Part shown: piece by piece, positions 12,468-23,612 of the stretch | Layout of the letters: each line of letters opens with the position of its first letter | Position numbering within the stretch: the stretch's first letter is position 1 | Source: Rosa chinensis | Lineage: Eukaryota; Streptophyta; Magnoliopsida; Rosales; Rosaceae | DNA length: 64,000 nucleotides | Direction of reading: 5' to 3' | Assembly: GCF_002994745.2 (NCBI RefSeq) | Contig: NC_037093.1 | Coordinates: 14,395,555 to 14,459,554 of the forward strand | Notes under the pieces: generated by a model | Database searches by the model: none | What the model was told of the DNA's origin: nothing | What the model saw: the letters and a program-made list of their open reading frames with translations, nothing else | Program-made: the position numbers and the translations under genes

Positions 12468-12859
12468 TCCTATCCAGAGCGGAGCTCCGCTTTGAAATTA
12501 ATGTGTGAAGTTCGAGTTTTTGGTCACTTTTCGGTCGCATATCTACATCTCGACCGTTCAGTTTTTAGGTACTAGTGTATAGATCATCTCTGAAAATTTT
12601 CAGCCAAATTGATGATCGTTAAGGTATCTAACTCGCTTAAACCAATGGACGGACTGAATCTGTCAACCTGAACCGTACTAGCTTTAAGGAAGTTATCAAT
12701 GCCTTAACGATCATCATTTTGGCTGAAAATTTGCAGAGATGATCTATACACTAGTACCTAAAAACTGAACGGTCGAGATGTGGATATGCGACCGAAAAGT
12801 GACCAAAAACTCGAACTTCACACGTTAATTTTCAAAGCGGAGCTCCGCTCTGGATAGGA

Positions 12860-12920
<61 letters not shown>
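12386..12920. repeat. TA microsatellite split by a MITE
   Basis: Uninterrupted (TA)n occupies about 12386-12464 and again 12864-12920, either side of a foldback MITE. The MITE probably landed in an existing TA tract, with expansion afterwards. The tract lies inside LTR unit A. Confidence 0.9.
12463..12864. mobile_element. foldback MITE, 402 bp, 165-bp arms
   Basis: The left arm 12463-12627 and right arm 12700-12864 are near-perfect reverse complements, starting ACAGATCCTATCCAGAGCGG. The central spacer is about 72 bp. There is no coding capacity. A TA target is consistent with a Tc1/mariner-like (Stowaway-type) origin, but the surrounding TA repeat makes the target duplication unprovable. The transcript of either strand would fold into a long hairpin. 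Confidence 0.85.
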
Positions 12921-12925
<5 letters not shown>

Positions 12926-13296
12926 TGAGAAAGTGATGTGGTTTTGTGGTGGTCATTGTGATTGTGATATTCTACAATTTCATTTGCTTGAGTTGAAATT
13001 GTTATATTAAATTTGTGCAATCCTTTCGTTTACTCATACGGGCTGTCAAGCTCACCGGGTTTGTGTTGTTGCAATCCCGGTACACTATTTATATTGTGTA
13101 GCGGGAAATCCTACAGGTCAGGAGAATCGAGAAGGTGATCAGGCTGCTTAGAGTAGTGGCATTTGAGTTACAGCGTTATTGTGAGTTTCGTTATGTTCAT
13201 TTTGAACTTATCAATTTGGAATTTGTGATAGTGTGCTGTAATAAGAAAATTGAGGAATCGGGTATTTTAATTTTGAGTGGTGTGAGGCGTGTTACT

Positions 13297-14323
13297 TTGA
13301 AAGAAAATAAACTCCCATAAATAGAAAACCCCTAAAATTCCTATAGCTTATGTTCATCATACTGTCTCTCTATCACCCCTAATTTTTCTTTTTTCCTCTT
13401 CTCCGAACGTCTTATTCTTCTATATCTTCTTGTTAACCTGAGCTCTAATCTTCTTGGTCTTTCTTTGCAGGGGTGCCTCCATTCTAGATCTGTTCCGAAA
13501 CAAGTATGTGTTTTTGCCGCCCCTTGATTTTGAAGGCTTGATCATCTTTGACATGATCAATTTTCTACTAATATATATAGTCTTAGGAATTCAATGCTAG
13601 TCCCATTACTTTTTTTTGTGTCCAAGATCTTTAGCTTTTAATTCCTTTTGCCTAGTGATGAATACTTATTAGGTTGCTTTATTTTGACTAATTATTCTCA
13701 ATGCCCTAATCATCTCAAACGCAAAAGATTAACCCAAGATTGATGCAGTTAAACAAAAAGATTTTCTCCTTGTCTTTGTCCGGTGTACTGTCCTGAATTT
13801 AAATTAGTTGATAGCTTGTTCTGTTTGTGGGTAGCAATGTCTCTCGGAACACGTATCTTTTTAATATTTATTTTAATTCAAAAAGAATGCTTGAAAATAT
13901 AAGTTTTATTCCAAATCCTCGGAAATACTATTGTCAAAAATGGTTAGTTTTGACGAATGTTATTGGTCAATAATAGTAAAATGTTTTAGTCAGAAATAAT
14001 TATTTTGACGAAGTAAGTCGTCATAAATATGTTGTCAGAAATACATGAGTCGTCATTTACATAATGTATTTTCGACGGCATTAAAATATTTTCGATGGAA
14101 TATTTTTACGGAAAAATTAATCTTTCTGACCACCACCGACGGCAAAATGTGGTCGAAAATTCTTGTTATTCCGACGATTGGTCGGTAATAGAGTATTTAT
14201 GACGAGAATATTCCCGACCACCACCGACGGAGATTTTTGGTCGGAAACAAGTATTTCTGACCAAAAAATGTCTTTTCTGACTGAATTTAGTAGTCAGAAA
14301 TGATGTTTCCAGTTGTAGTGTTT
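13297..14323. mobile_element. CACTA (En/Spm) transposon end fragment
   Basis: The right boundary on the plus strand reads CCAGTTGTAGTG at 14312-14323, that is CACTACAACTGG when reversed, a typical CACTA terminus. The adjacent 400 bp (about 13920-14323) holds many inverted and direct copies of subterminal-type motifs such as TTTCTGACCA and CCACCGACGG, the usual transposase-binding landscape. The opposite terminus is not found. 13297-13900 has no recognisable gene; a pyrimidine-rich tract followed by TTTGCAGGGG near 13467-13475 looks like a 3' splice site. Confidence 0.6.
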
Positions 14324-15382
14324 TAGTAGCGACAAACAACGAGCTGAGATTGAGTCGAAATTGGGATCACTTGGCTTAGGGAGGAGAAGCATTGGCAACA
14401 AAGGTCTAGGGTGAACTGGCTCAAAGCTGAGGACTCTAATTAAAGATTCTTTCACCTCTCTACACTTCATAGAAGACAGAGGAACCATATTCTTAAAATT
14501 CAAGATGATGGGGGTAGGTGAATTTCAGGTAAGCGACAGATCAGGGCAAATTTTGAAACTCACTTCAAGGGTCTGTTTCAGAGCACTGGTCAGAGAGTAT
14601 GGGGAGATGTTTTCTGTAGAGTATCACCTATTATTTCAGAGGAAATGAATTCTGAACTACTTGCTCCTTTCACTCTCGAAGAGGTTAAGGAAGCAGCTAT
14701 GCAGCTTGGAGCACTCAAGGCCTTGGGACCGAATGGGTTCCCAGGTCTTTTCTACCATAAATACTGGAAGTTGGTGAATGAGGTGGTTTATAACACTTCT
14801 AAGGATTTTGGAGGAGGATAGATCAGTTTGAACAGTCTGAACCAAACTCATATTTTCCTCATTCCTAAAGTCCCCAACCTTGAGACAACCTCATAGTTTC
14901 GTCCGATTAGCCTCTGCAACAATTCCTACAAGATTCTCGCTAAGGTACGTATTGGTGAACTGTTTAAAAGCATTACTTCCTCTCTTGATTTCCCCCAACC
15001 AAAATGCTTTTGTCCCGGAAAGGCTAATACAGGACAAAATCATACTAGCCCATGAGACTTATCATTATCTCTGACCAAAGAGAGGGGGGATTGTCATGAG
15101 TTTGGTTTAAAGCTGGATATGAACAAGGCCTATGATAGGGTGGATTGAGATTTTCTAGAGACGGCCCTCCTAAGATTCAATTTCTCACCATAGTGGGTTG
15201 GTTTGATTATGAAGTGTGTTTCAACGGTCTCTTTCTCTGTGGTCTTAAATGGTAACCCAGGGCTTTTCTTTAGGCATAATTGCAGTTTGAGGTAGGGTGA
15301 TCCACTCTCATCCTACCTCTTTCTAATAGTCAGTGAGGTCTTATCATTACGCCTGACATATGCTATCCAGGACAGTTCCTTA

Positions 15383-16312
15383 TTGGGAGTCAAGCTGACA
15401 CGATCTTGCCCTACCATATCTCACCTTTTCTTTGCCGATGGCTCACTCTTCTTCCTAAAGGCTACTCTTTTGAACTGTTGGCAATTAGTGAGGATCCTAG
15501 ATGAGTACTGCAAGGTGTTGGGCCAAATGATCAACAAAGAAAAGTCAAGCATTTTCTACTCCCCAAGCACTACGGATCAAATGAGGAGACTCATGTGTAC
15601 TCTATTGTCTTTCATGGAAGTCAATAATCTGGGAACCTACTTAGGGATGCCTACTATCTGGGGGAGATCCAAAAAAGAAGCACTTTTGTACATCAAAGAG
15701 CCCATTAGTAGAAAGCTAAAGGGTTGGAAGGAGAAAACCTTATCTGCAGCTGGAAAGAAGGTCCTAAATCTGTTGCCTTGTCTATCCCTACCTACCCGAT
15801 GTCTTGCTTCAAGTTCCCAAATGAGTATATGTGAAAAAATCAAGTCCACTATTAGTAACTTTTGGTGGGGAGAATTAGAGTATGGTAGCAAACTCCACTG
15901 GAGAAGCTGGAATTATCTTTGTAAACCGAATGAAGCTGGAGGTATTGGTTTCAAGGACATATATCATTTCAACCTAGCCCTTCTAGTGAAACAGTGCTGG
16001 CGTATCATAGAGCAACCTGAAACCCTATGGGTCTGTGTCCTAAAGGCCATATATTTTCCAAATTGTGACTTTCTTCAAGCCGAGAAAGTCTATAGAGACT
16101 CATGGGGATGGTATAGTCTTCTCCAAGAAAGAGACCATCTCTTCAAAGGTTCAAGCTGGCAAGTCATCAATGGCTATAAGGTAAACATATGGAAGGATAG
16201 CTGGTTACACCCTCCCAACACCGACCACTCCATACGATCGGTTCCCCACAGGATAATACTCCAACAATGGTTGATGAACTCATTGATTGGGACTCCCACT
16301 CTTGGAACTTAG
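15383..16312 (+). pseudogene. LINE reverse transcriptase C-terminal part
   Basis: This 309-codon open stretch is the largest intact piece of the plus LINE. It contains the RT palm motif as FADGSLFF, where the family has FADDS; the second catalytic aspartate is changed to glycine, so this RT would be inactive even if expressed. The thumb and linker blocks follow: INKEKSSIFYSP, LGTYLGMPTIWGRSKKEAL, LKGWKEKTLSAAGKKVL, FWWGELEYGSKLHW, then WRIIEQPETLW and WQVINGYKVNIWKDSWL. The frame is open but lies downstream of stops in the same ORF2, so it is a pseudogene. Confidence 0.85.
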
Positions 16313-16540
16313 GGAGCATCCTACGTCTACTCTAACCACTAGAAGCTGCAAAAAAATTGAACATCCCAATTGGTGACAGAGGAGGGGAGGGTAAGCATAT
16401 TTGGCCATGGAATCGAAATGGGACCTACTCGGTAAAAACCGAATACCATTGGGTTCACTCCCAGCTCACTACTGCCCCAATGGCCACCAAGTCGGGATAA
16501 TCTCATTTAGTCTACTAAGGTATGGAAGATTGTTTGGAAT

Positions 16541-16858
16541 ATGACTACTTTGCCTAACATTAAGTCTTTCTTTTGGAAAGTTCTTAGTGGTGCAGTTCCT
16601 ACATTCCTAAATCTCTTTAGAAGGAGACTAATGTCATCCTTGCTATGTCCCATTTGCGGAGCCTTTGAGGAATCTATAGACCAGACTCTTCTGCTTTGTA
16701 CATGGGTGAAGGAAGTGTGGTTTGGTTCACCTGTGGGCATCAAAATTGATAAACAAAGGATCACAAATTTTGATTCCTGGCTTCTGACAATACTGGAAAC
16801 TATCACTACAAAATCAGAGAAGAAGTGGTTACTTACTTTGATAAGATGTATGTGCTAG
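16541..16858 (+). pseudogene. LINE zf-RVT linker domain
   Basis: It encodes a zinc-finger-like CPICGAFEESIDQTLLLCTWVKEVW region that follows the RT in plant L1-type ORF2 proteins (zf-RVT). It is separated from the RT fragment at 15383-16312 by stops and a frame change, and from the RNase H by more stops. Its role in the parent element was probably RNA or DNA binding during target-primed reverse transcription. Confidence 0.8.
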
Positions 16859-17037
16859 GCAATCTAGAGAGCTCAGTGTGATCTAACGTACCAACAAAAA
16901 AATCCCATGCACTCTTTAAGTGATCAGGTTCTACAGTAAGCTGGCCTTCGAGTACTGGGAAAATACCAAAGCTGCCCATAACCCAATATGTAGATCCCCA
17001 TGATCGTCGATTTTGGAATGCTCCCGTTCTGGGCTAT

Positions 17038-17520
17038 ATGGTAGTCAATTGTGATGCGGCATGGGCACAACCAAATATCGGTGCTCTGGGAGTGATTATC
17101 AGAGATAAGAATGGCGTATTGATTGAAGGATCCACCGAGAGAACGAATTGTGGATCCGTGGAGATTGCTGAAGCCCAAACGGTCTGCCTCGGAGTAGTCT
17201 TGGCTTCAAATTGTAATCTGAAAAGGATAAGAGTTTAATCAGACTCCCAGTTAGTGATATCAGAGCTCATGACATCAACTTCTCACAAGAGCTGGAAAAT
17301 CTTCCCCATCATTGATGAAAGTTGCAATAGAAGTAAGTACTTTAAAGCTGTTACCTAGGGATGGATTCCCCGTGAAGCGAATATGGTTGCGCACAATGCA
17401 ACCTCGCTTGCCATATCGAGGGTGGGTCTTAACAGATGGGCTGACAGGCCACCACCTTCTTTGTCCCTTGTCCTGAGAAATGATGGTCTTTCGTGCCCAC
17501 CGTTGGCTGGGAATTTGTAA
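17038..17520 (+). pseudogene. LINE RNase H (RVT_3-type) domain
   Basis: The translated pieces read VNCDAAWAQPNIGALGVIIRDKNGVL, then SDSQLVISEL after a stop at 17236-17238, then WIPREANMVAHNA. These are the first catalytic aspartate, the second aspartate and the C-terminal histidine/asparagine region of plant LINE RNase H domains. In-frame stops at 17236 and near 17357 show decay. Confidence 0.8.
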
Positions 17521-17699
17521 TGTTAGTTGCTGTAGTTTATCTTTTGTAATTTATGGGTTTCTCTTTCTGTTTCTATCTCAGGTTGTGATTTAGATGAAAG
17601 AGACCCTCTCCGTTTTCTGGGTCGTATTTTCTGGGCCTCAATTCTTTGTTGGGCTTTTCGGGTTTGTCCCTTAATGAAATTCTCATTAGTCCAAAAAAA

Positions 17700-19167
17700 A
17701 GGAGTAAATTGTTACAACAATGTATTTACCTAGCTCTGCTAGGGTTGGGGAACGTCGCAGTCAGGCTGGATTCTCTCTTTCTTCTCCTTTGCTACTGCTG
17801 ATAAAGATTTCTGTAGGCCTAAGTCCCATCTTCTTCCTCTGTTCTGCTACCCTTGTTGCTGGTGGGGGATTCTGATGGTGGTTATGGTTTGGCCCTAGAC
17901 AGGAGCAGTGTTTCTCCATTTGCTTGCTTTCGTGATGTGCGTGGGTCGAGTGATCTAGTTCTGGCAGGGATCGGGGTCAGTGGATAATCAAGCTATTGGA
18001 TATGTAGTCTGATAGCGTGGGTTTGGTGAAGATGGCATGTCCTAGCAAGGAGGCCTCTCTTGGTTTTCCGTCGGGGTGGCGTGATGCTGATGGAGGTGCA
18101 TCGACGGCTGACATCTCGTCGAAGGTTGCTGATGAGTCGGTGGCGACCAATTTTGCGATTGGTGGCTGGGACTGTTTTAGTAATGAGGCAGGCATCGTTG
18201 ATGATTGGATAACGTTTCGCAGAATTGAGTTTTGGTGATGCTAATGGTGGTGTGAGGTTTAGCAAGTTCGGTTAGGAACGAGGGTCGAGGCCGGCAAAGT
18301 TAGTTTTGCTGGTGGTTTGAGTTGCAGAGTAGGGCTGGTAGGGCTGGGCTTGGTTCTATACCGACGCCTCCAGGCCCATACCATATACCGTACCGCTCTA
18401 AGTTGGTTAGCCAAAATCCTTACCACTACCGCCCACAGAAATTGCTATACCAAGAAGTCGGTAGACCGATATAATTGGTAGGATCAATATGGTTGAGCTT
18501 CCAACCGAGTTTGTTATTGCGCCTCAGTTCTCCAATGACCCAATTTATTCCCAGACCAATTTACTCATAGTTTATGACCTGAGAAAAAAATAGATAGAAG
18601 AGAAATGAACAAAAAGAGGCTGCAATCTATTTTGTAGACCATGAGACACAAAAGTTTAGGAACTAACTAGAACTAATACCTTCAGTGGTGAATCTATGCC
18701 AACTTAGAATATCATATACTTTGTAAACTATTCTCTATATCCATCAGATTTTAAAAGGCATCTTTACCATAGATGAAGCATCTAGTGATTTGGGTTTATT
18801 ATTTCTGGGTTTCAAAGAGGGGTTTCGAAGATTTTTGGGTGTCAAATGAGAGCTGCGAAATTGGTTTCTGGGTTTCGATGGAGAGAGTCTGGAGATTGTA
18901 GAGAGGGTGAGAGACTGAGAGGGTGATGGTTTAGTTTCGAACTTTTGATGGGATTTGCCGATTTAAGATGGAATGGCTGGTTGCATGGTTTCATATCGTT
19001 TTAACGGAGAGGCTGAGAGAGACTGAAAAAAGATGATGAGAGACTGGAATGAATTGATCCAACCCCTTTAGGATTTCAGACAATCATAATTTCATCAACA
19101 ATAAAAACTTAATTAATCGGATGGATGTGATTGATACAAATAATAAAAACTAAAATAAATAATATGG
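17700..19167. other. non-coding, retroposon-like and degenerate sequence
   Basis: 17700-18340 is a GT-rich leader-like sequence resembling the 5' parts of the poly(A) retroposons elsewhere in the window, with only short open frames. 18347-18530 is rich in TACCGTACC/CCGACC motifs that recur at 20790-20945 on the other side of the Mutator-like element, so an older element of uncertain class (perhaps hAT) may have been split. I see no gene. Confidence 0.4.
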
Positions 19168-20766
19168 GCTAATGACTGTTTAGTACCCTGTGGTTTGGGT
19201 CCAACATCAATTCAGTCCCTCGACTTTTGATTTCATCAAAAAACACCCCCGCACAATCATTTCTCGTCCAATAGGTCCATCCGTTATGATTCCGTCAATT
19301 TCAGCAGTTTAACTGCTGACATGACGATCCAACTCAGCACAGGTGGGGCCCACATGGAAGTAAAATGCCCAAAGTGACCCTGACTCTATTCTAACCCACT
19401 GCCAGAACCAACCACCAATTCTCTATCTCCTTCCATTTCTCTAATGCCAAACTCCCGATTTTCTCCGCTCAAATCGGCCTCCGTTAATGGCTACGAGGTG
19501 AAGGAGTACGAAAAGGAAAACCATAAAGCTGACGAAATCGAGGTCGAGCTACTTGAGCAGCTCTATGCAACTGTTCAGTTTTCTCCTATCAATTTTGCTC
19601 CGCAGAGATTGGTGAAACTTCTCTGATGACGCCGAAATTAGAATCTTCGCTAAGCCGGTGACTCTGACGAGGAATCTGACTGTGATGGCCTGCCAGGATG
19701 GCACTGGAGCTAGACTACGGTAAATTAGGGTAGGAGAAGTCGAGGTGGTTGCAGCTGTGTCCGGCGAGGTAGTTGCGGTGAGGAGGGTAAGAAGAAAGAC
19801 GGTGGAGAGACAGAAGTAGGAAGCCATAGATTTGGGGAATCGGATTATAATGAATCCGATTGGGTTCGTTTGTTCATTGAACTTGGCCTGCGACAAGTCA
19901 AGGCTAGCCACCACATCTTCCGGAGACGCTAGGAATTGCGCTCAATCACCATCGCCGCCGTCAGCTAATCAGCACTCTTTGGGTTTGGGCTCACTAACCA
20001 AAGCTTTAATCAAATTGCCGAGAAATGGTGAAAATTGTATATAGATTGATTGATTGATTGGTTTTAGTTCTAGCCCAAAAGAAGATCTTTGTGCTGGAGG
20101 TGAGTGATTCTAGACTCTGATGAATTTTGGTTTTCTGTTTGTATGTTGTGATGCAATTTGGGTTTGAATTGTTGGGAATTCCGCGTTGTTTCGATCAATG
20201 ATAGATGGGTCTATTGATCGAAAGGGTTTCAATTTGTTTTTGATATTTGTTTGCAATTTTGAGCAATTGAAATTGTGATTGAGGTTGGATCTGATCGTGG
20301 AATTTTGGCCATTTTTTGGTTTTGCTGAATTTGGGTTTGATTGCGACTTTTGTGAATGATGAGAATTATTGGTTTCGTTTTTGCATGGAGTTCTTATCTT
20401 TGTTGATCTGAGGTGGGAAGCCATGGATTTGGGGCTGTAATCTGAGTTAGAATAGAGACAGGGTCTTTTTTGCATGGAGTTCTTATCTTTGTTGGAGAGA
20501 GAGAAGTGAGAAGCCATGGATTTAGGGTTGGCCGTGGGTTAGAATAGAGTTAGGGTCACTTTCGGCATTTTACTTTCATGTGGGCCCCACCTGTGTTGAG
20601 TTGGATCGCCACGTCAGCAGCTAAACAGCTAAAATTGACAGAATCATAACGGATGGACCTATTGGACGAGAAATGATAGTGTGAGGGTGTTTTTGATGAA
20701 ATTGAAAGTCGAGGGACTGAATTGATGTTGGACCCAAACCACAGGGTACTAAACAGTAATTAGCCC
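19168..20766. mobile_element. Mutator-like element, 1599 bp, 9-bp target duplication
   Basis: The termini GGGCTAATGACTGTTTAGTA and the reverse complement of CTAAACAGTAATTAGCCC begin a long inverted repeat of about 240-250 bp. The flanks carry a perfect 9-bp direct repeat AAATAATAT (19159-19167 and 20767-20775). A 9-bp duplication with long TIRs is diagnostic of Mutator-like elements. No MURA transposase is present. The interior (about 19440-20520) is non-repetitive, includes a short open frame from 19444 and a partly duplicated 90-100 bp block near 20375-20520, and could be captured host sequence (Pack-MULE). I do not recognise the captured gene. Confidence 0.9.
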
Positions 20767-20775
20767 AAATAATAT

Positions 20776-21390
20776 TTATAAATTATATGGTACGGTATGG
20801 TATAATGTAAATGTATGAAATCACATACCATTACCGTACCATCTTCATATAGTCGGTTCGGTACAACCGTACCGAGTTTTTAGTTACCGACAAAGTCGGC
20901 TACCAATTCACTTGGCTCAGCTCGGATGCGGTTGGTACGGTTTAATTTGGGTGAATTTGCCAACTCAAAGGGTTGGTGGCTGTTCGCTTGTGAGGTCCAA
21001 TGGTGCAAGAGGTGGAGGAGGCTATGGGCTGGAACAGATGCTTTGTTTGCCTAAGATCCTAGGCTGGTTTTTGAGCTTGGGCGCCAATTTTGGGGCTTGG
21101 TCTTTAAGCTTAATACTTTATTTTTATTTTTTTGGAATTTCTGGGATGAAGGAAGTTGATGGCAGTGCTAATCTCAGTCTAGAGATGGCACCTAATTCAA
21201 CCTAGGGTTGAGAAATGCCACAAGGATCCTCTACACTATCTCTGCTATTTTATTCCTTTTTAAATAGTAAGGTGTATTGCAGAATGTGCTTCGGTATGTT
21301 AGACCAAAAGGTTACATTGCTTAACTAATGGCTCTATTTGGCAGCTCTTATGAGCGTGTCGTGAAGTTGACTATTCCTCTAAAAAAAAAG
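20776..21390. other. non-coding stretch ending in a short poly(A)
   Basis: It contains GGTACGGT-type motifs up to about 20945, then GT-rich sequence like that at 17700-18340, and ends with AAAAAAAAAG at 21381-21390. It may be the second half of a retroposon that was split by the elements at 18347-20945. I found no clear target duplication and no gene. Confidence 0.35.
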
Positions 21391-21814
21391 GGAGCTTCTA
21401 TTCATACCTCCAAAATTGGCATTTGGACCTCTTTCTTTTTTCAAGTGATAGTTGACTTTGTCAACTCATGTCAAATTACCATAAAGACACAAAAGAGAAA
21501 AAAAATTTAAAAAAAAAATTCTTTTCCCTTTTAGAGGTATGAAATCAACAAATGGTCATTCTCATGACATTTTTTCCCTTTTGTTTTTGTTATGGTCTTC
21601 ATCCTTACCAAGCAGCGAAGAAATCAACAAACCAGTTCCTTACTTTGCAGTTCCTCTAGTCAATTTCAGATATGCAAAATCATACTCATCCATTGGAGCA
21701 TATTGTTCCCATCGAACAAATATATGAAACGAGAAAATCTTCGGAAGTTGAACAAATGAATTGCTCTTGGCCTCTAAAGATGCATAAGCCAACAAAATAA
21801 AATTATAAGAAAAC

Positions 21815-21836
21815 GGGGGGGGGGGGGGGGGGGGGG
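21815..21836. repeat. homopolymer G run (22)
   Basis: An uninterrupted G tract lies inside the long-TIR element. Such runs are prone to assembly error and can form G-quadruplexes. Confidence 0.95.
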
Positions 21837-21879
21837 ATGAAGGAGGAGAAGAGAGAGAGTTGATCGATTGATAAGATAT

Positions 21880-22240
21880 TCACACACACACAGATGTAAC
21901 TTGTGAGCCAATAGATTTCTTGAACTCAAATCAAGTTCAGAGAACTGCACATATTCTACATCCACAAAGCAGTAGAGATCAGATATTCACACACTGATAG
22001 ATTGATAAGATATTCATACACAGATGTATTGATAAGATATTCACACTGATGGATTGATGAGATATTCACACACAGAAAGAGAGAGGCTATGTAGAATTGG
22101 TGGATAGGTAAGATATTCACACACACACACACACACAGATGTGACTTGTGAGCCAATAGATTTCTTGAACAACTCAACTCAAATATGTTCAAGTTCAGAG
22201 AACTGTGCACATATTCTACATCCACAAAGCAGCAGGGATC
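21880..22240. repeat. internal tandem duplication of about 245 bp with CA and ATTGATAAGATATTCA motifs
   Basis: A block of CACACA, GATGTAACTTGTGAGCCAAT and CTACATCCACAAAGCAG occurs at about 21886-21986 and again at 22128-22238. Between them are several copies of a TTGATAAGATATTCACAC motif of 25-30 bp. Confidence 0.8.
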
Positions 22241-22369
22241 AGGGTAGGAAATATCTTCATCAATTTTAGTTAATATTACATACCTTCAACTTCGGAAAAG
22301 CCAAGAAATATTCTCTTATGCCGTGAAATATCTGTGAAAATGTGCTATCAATTGAGATAGAGAACTATC

Positions 22370-22373
<4 letters not shown>

Positions 22374-22407
<34 letters not shown>
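22374..22407. repeat. (GA)n microsatellite
   Basis: A GA tract of about 34 bp is bounded on both sides by copies of TATCAATTGA. Confidence 0.95.
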
Positions 22408-22409
<2 letters not shown>

Positions 22410-23142
22410 TCAATTGAAAGTCTCTCTTTTTTTTTTTTTTTAGCTTAGTTGTATCAAGAGTAAAATAATATTGTGAAATTTTCAAAATTGATGGAGGTCC
22501 AACTACCGATTTTGGAGGTATTTGAATAGAACACTCTAAAAAAAATTATTGATATTATTGGATGATAGGTATTATGGGAAAATTAGGGAGGTGTAGATAC
22601 CATATTGGTTATTTGTAAAAATAAGTTGGAGGTCTATTAAGAGGGGAGGTCTAAATACCAATTTTGGAGGTATGAATAGAAGCTCCAAAAAAAAAATCTC
22701 TACAGACCCAAGAAAAAAAAAACCACTCATTTATTCTTAAGTCTTGATGGTAACAGAGAACTTCTTATTATTTTTTATAGAGGATAAATTATAAATTATA
22801 AATGAAAATCATGAGAAAAACTTAGGTTATAACAATCAAAATTGAATGGTAGATAAGCTAAACAGGCAATTTCCGAAGAAAATCTTACATCAACAGTGAC
22901 ATCCGCTTTATGAAGTTAGCTTACCAAGAATATAGGAAAAGGAGACCACATCAAACTGATTAGAAAGCTACTTTATATCTCTAATGAAGTAATGATAGAC
23001 TTTAGGTGTCAATGAACTTCACATCCGTTGTTTACTCAGTTGATGATGAGGTTAGAGTCTTTTTCAATTTGAATACAATGAGAGAAATTTTGTTAATAAA
23101 TAGAAAAACTACATGTAGTATTATTAAGTTATGATATTACAT

Positions 23143-23178
23143 CCCTGGAGTGGTAGCTCACTCGGCCTCCATTTTGCA
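23143..23178. mobile_element. 36-bp SINE-head-like micro-insertion with 17-bp target duplication
   Basis: AAGTTATGATATTACAT occurs perfectly at 23126-23142 and 23179-23195. Between them is a 36-bp segment containing GGAGTGGTAGCTCACTCGG, which resembles the box-A head of a tRNA-derived SINE. There is no tail. The 17-bp duplication is typical of LINE-machinery insertions. Confidence 0.6.
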
Positions 23179-23534
23179 AAGTTATGATATTACATACTTA
23201 TAAAGAAGTTTCCCTCTTTCTCTTTAAATTCTTCATTTCGAGAAAAAAAAATGTCATTATCCCGTGGTCATCCCCCTGTCAACCTGATCGAGAGTTAGTC
23301 CTAACCCAATTAGGCATCATACATGGTGTGGTCCTTGCTGCAATTTGTCTCATACTTAAGTAGAGCTTCAACTCAGTTGCATGCACCACCTTTTTTTTTG
23401 GAAAAATGCATGAACCAAATTCTTGGTTTTTGTTATGGATGAATGACTTTGTTTTAAGTTTAAACCGCATTTATTCTTGGAGATATTCTTCTGTTGCTTT
23501 CCAATAGTAGGGAAGATGACAAATTTCTAATTAA

Positions 23535-23612
23535 ATGTTGGGATCATGGCCTGATGGCCGAGGAGGCATATGAGGTCGTTGCCTCAAGTCCGCCCATTTC
23601 AATGGGCAAAAA
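23535..23612 (+). mobile_element. possible SINE fragment
   Basis: GGCCTGATGGCCGAGGAGG resembles a box-A region, and GTCGTTGCCTCAAGTCCGCC could be a decayed box B. An A-rich AAAAAACAAAAG follows. No target duplication was identified, so confidence is low. Confidence 0.3.

Larger units (their letters stand above)
6935..13296 (+). mobile_element. long LTR unit A (solo LTR), interrupted by unit B and a MITE
   Basis: It starts TGTAATACCCCGAAAATTC at 6935. Its other end is a decayed GAGGCGTGTTAC near 13285-13295. The left part (6935-9011) aligns with the reverse complement of the right parts of units B, C and D. The right part (12199-13296) aligns with the reverse complement of their left ends, for example the shared CCGGTACACTATT and TTGTGTAGCGGGAA. 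So A is the same family in plus orientation, split by unit B. Without B and the MITE it is about 2.6 kb. I could not find a target duplication for A, and its left neighbour is LINE while its right is not, so one boundary may be rearranged. TG...CA ends and a TATA box suggest an LTR. Assignment to a Ty3/gypsy lineage is inference. Confidence 0.7.
14324..17699 (+). mobile_element. L1-type LINE remnant, plus strand, with poly(A)
   Basis: It starts abruptly next to the CACTA end and continues through RT, zf-RVT and RNase H to a short poly(A) at about 17691-17699. Recognisable stretches include QRSRVNWLKAEDSN (14380s), LKLDMNKAYDRVD (15110s), the RT catalytic region (15420s), LGTYLGMPT (15630s), the zf-RVT CPICGAFEE (16650s) and the RNase H at 17038. 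Many stops and frameshifts are present. It is related in sequence to the minus-strand LINE at 4688-6934 but is not an inverted copy of it. Confidence 0.9.
21391..22686. mobile_element. long-TIR DNA element, 1.3 kb
   Basis: The ends GGAGCTTCTATTCATACCTC (21391) and its reverse complement (ending 22686) form a terminal inverted repeat of at least 41 bp with few mismatches. Both flanks are runs of A, so a Mutator-type 9-bp duplication (AAAAAAAAG versus AAAAAAAAA) is possible but weak. A second inverted copy of the TIR motif occurs near 22505-22530. The interior has a 22-G run, CA and GA microsatellites and an internal duplication, and no transposase. Confidence 0.65.

Noticed and set aside
12381..12575. 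Open frame with repeated Ile-Tyr
   Set aside because: Translation of the TA microsatellite.
18347..20945. A hAT element split by the Mutator-like element, suggested by TAGGGCTGG near 18339 and GGTACGGT motifs on both sides
   Set aside because: No matching terminal inverted repeats and only an imperfect 8-bp duplication (GGCTGGTA versus GGTTGGTA).
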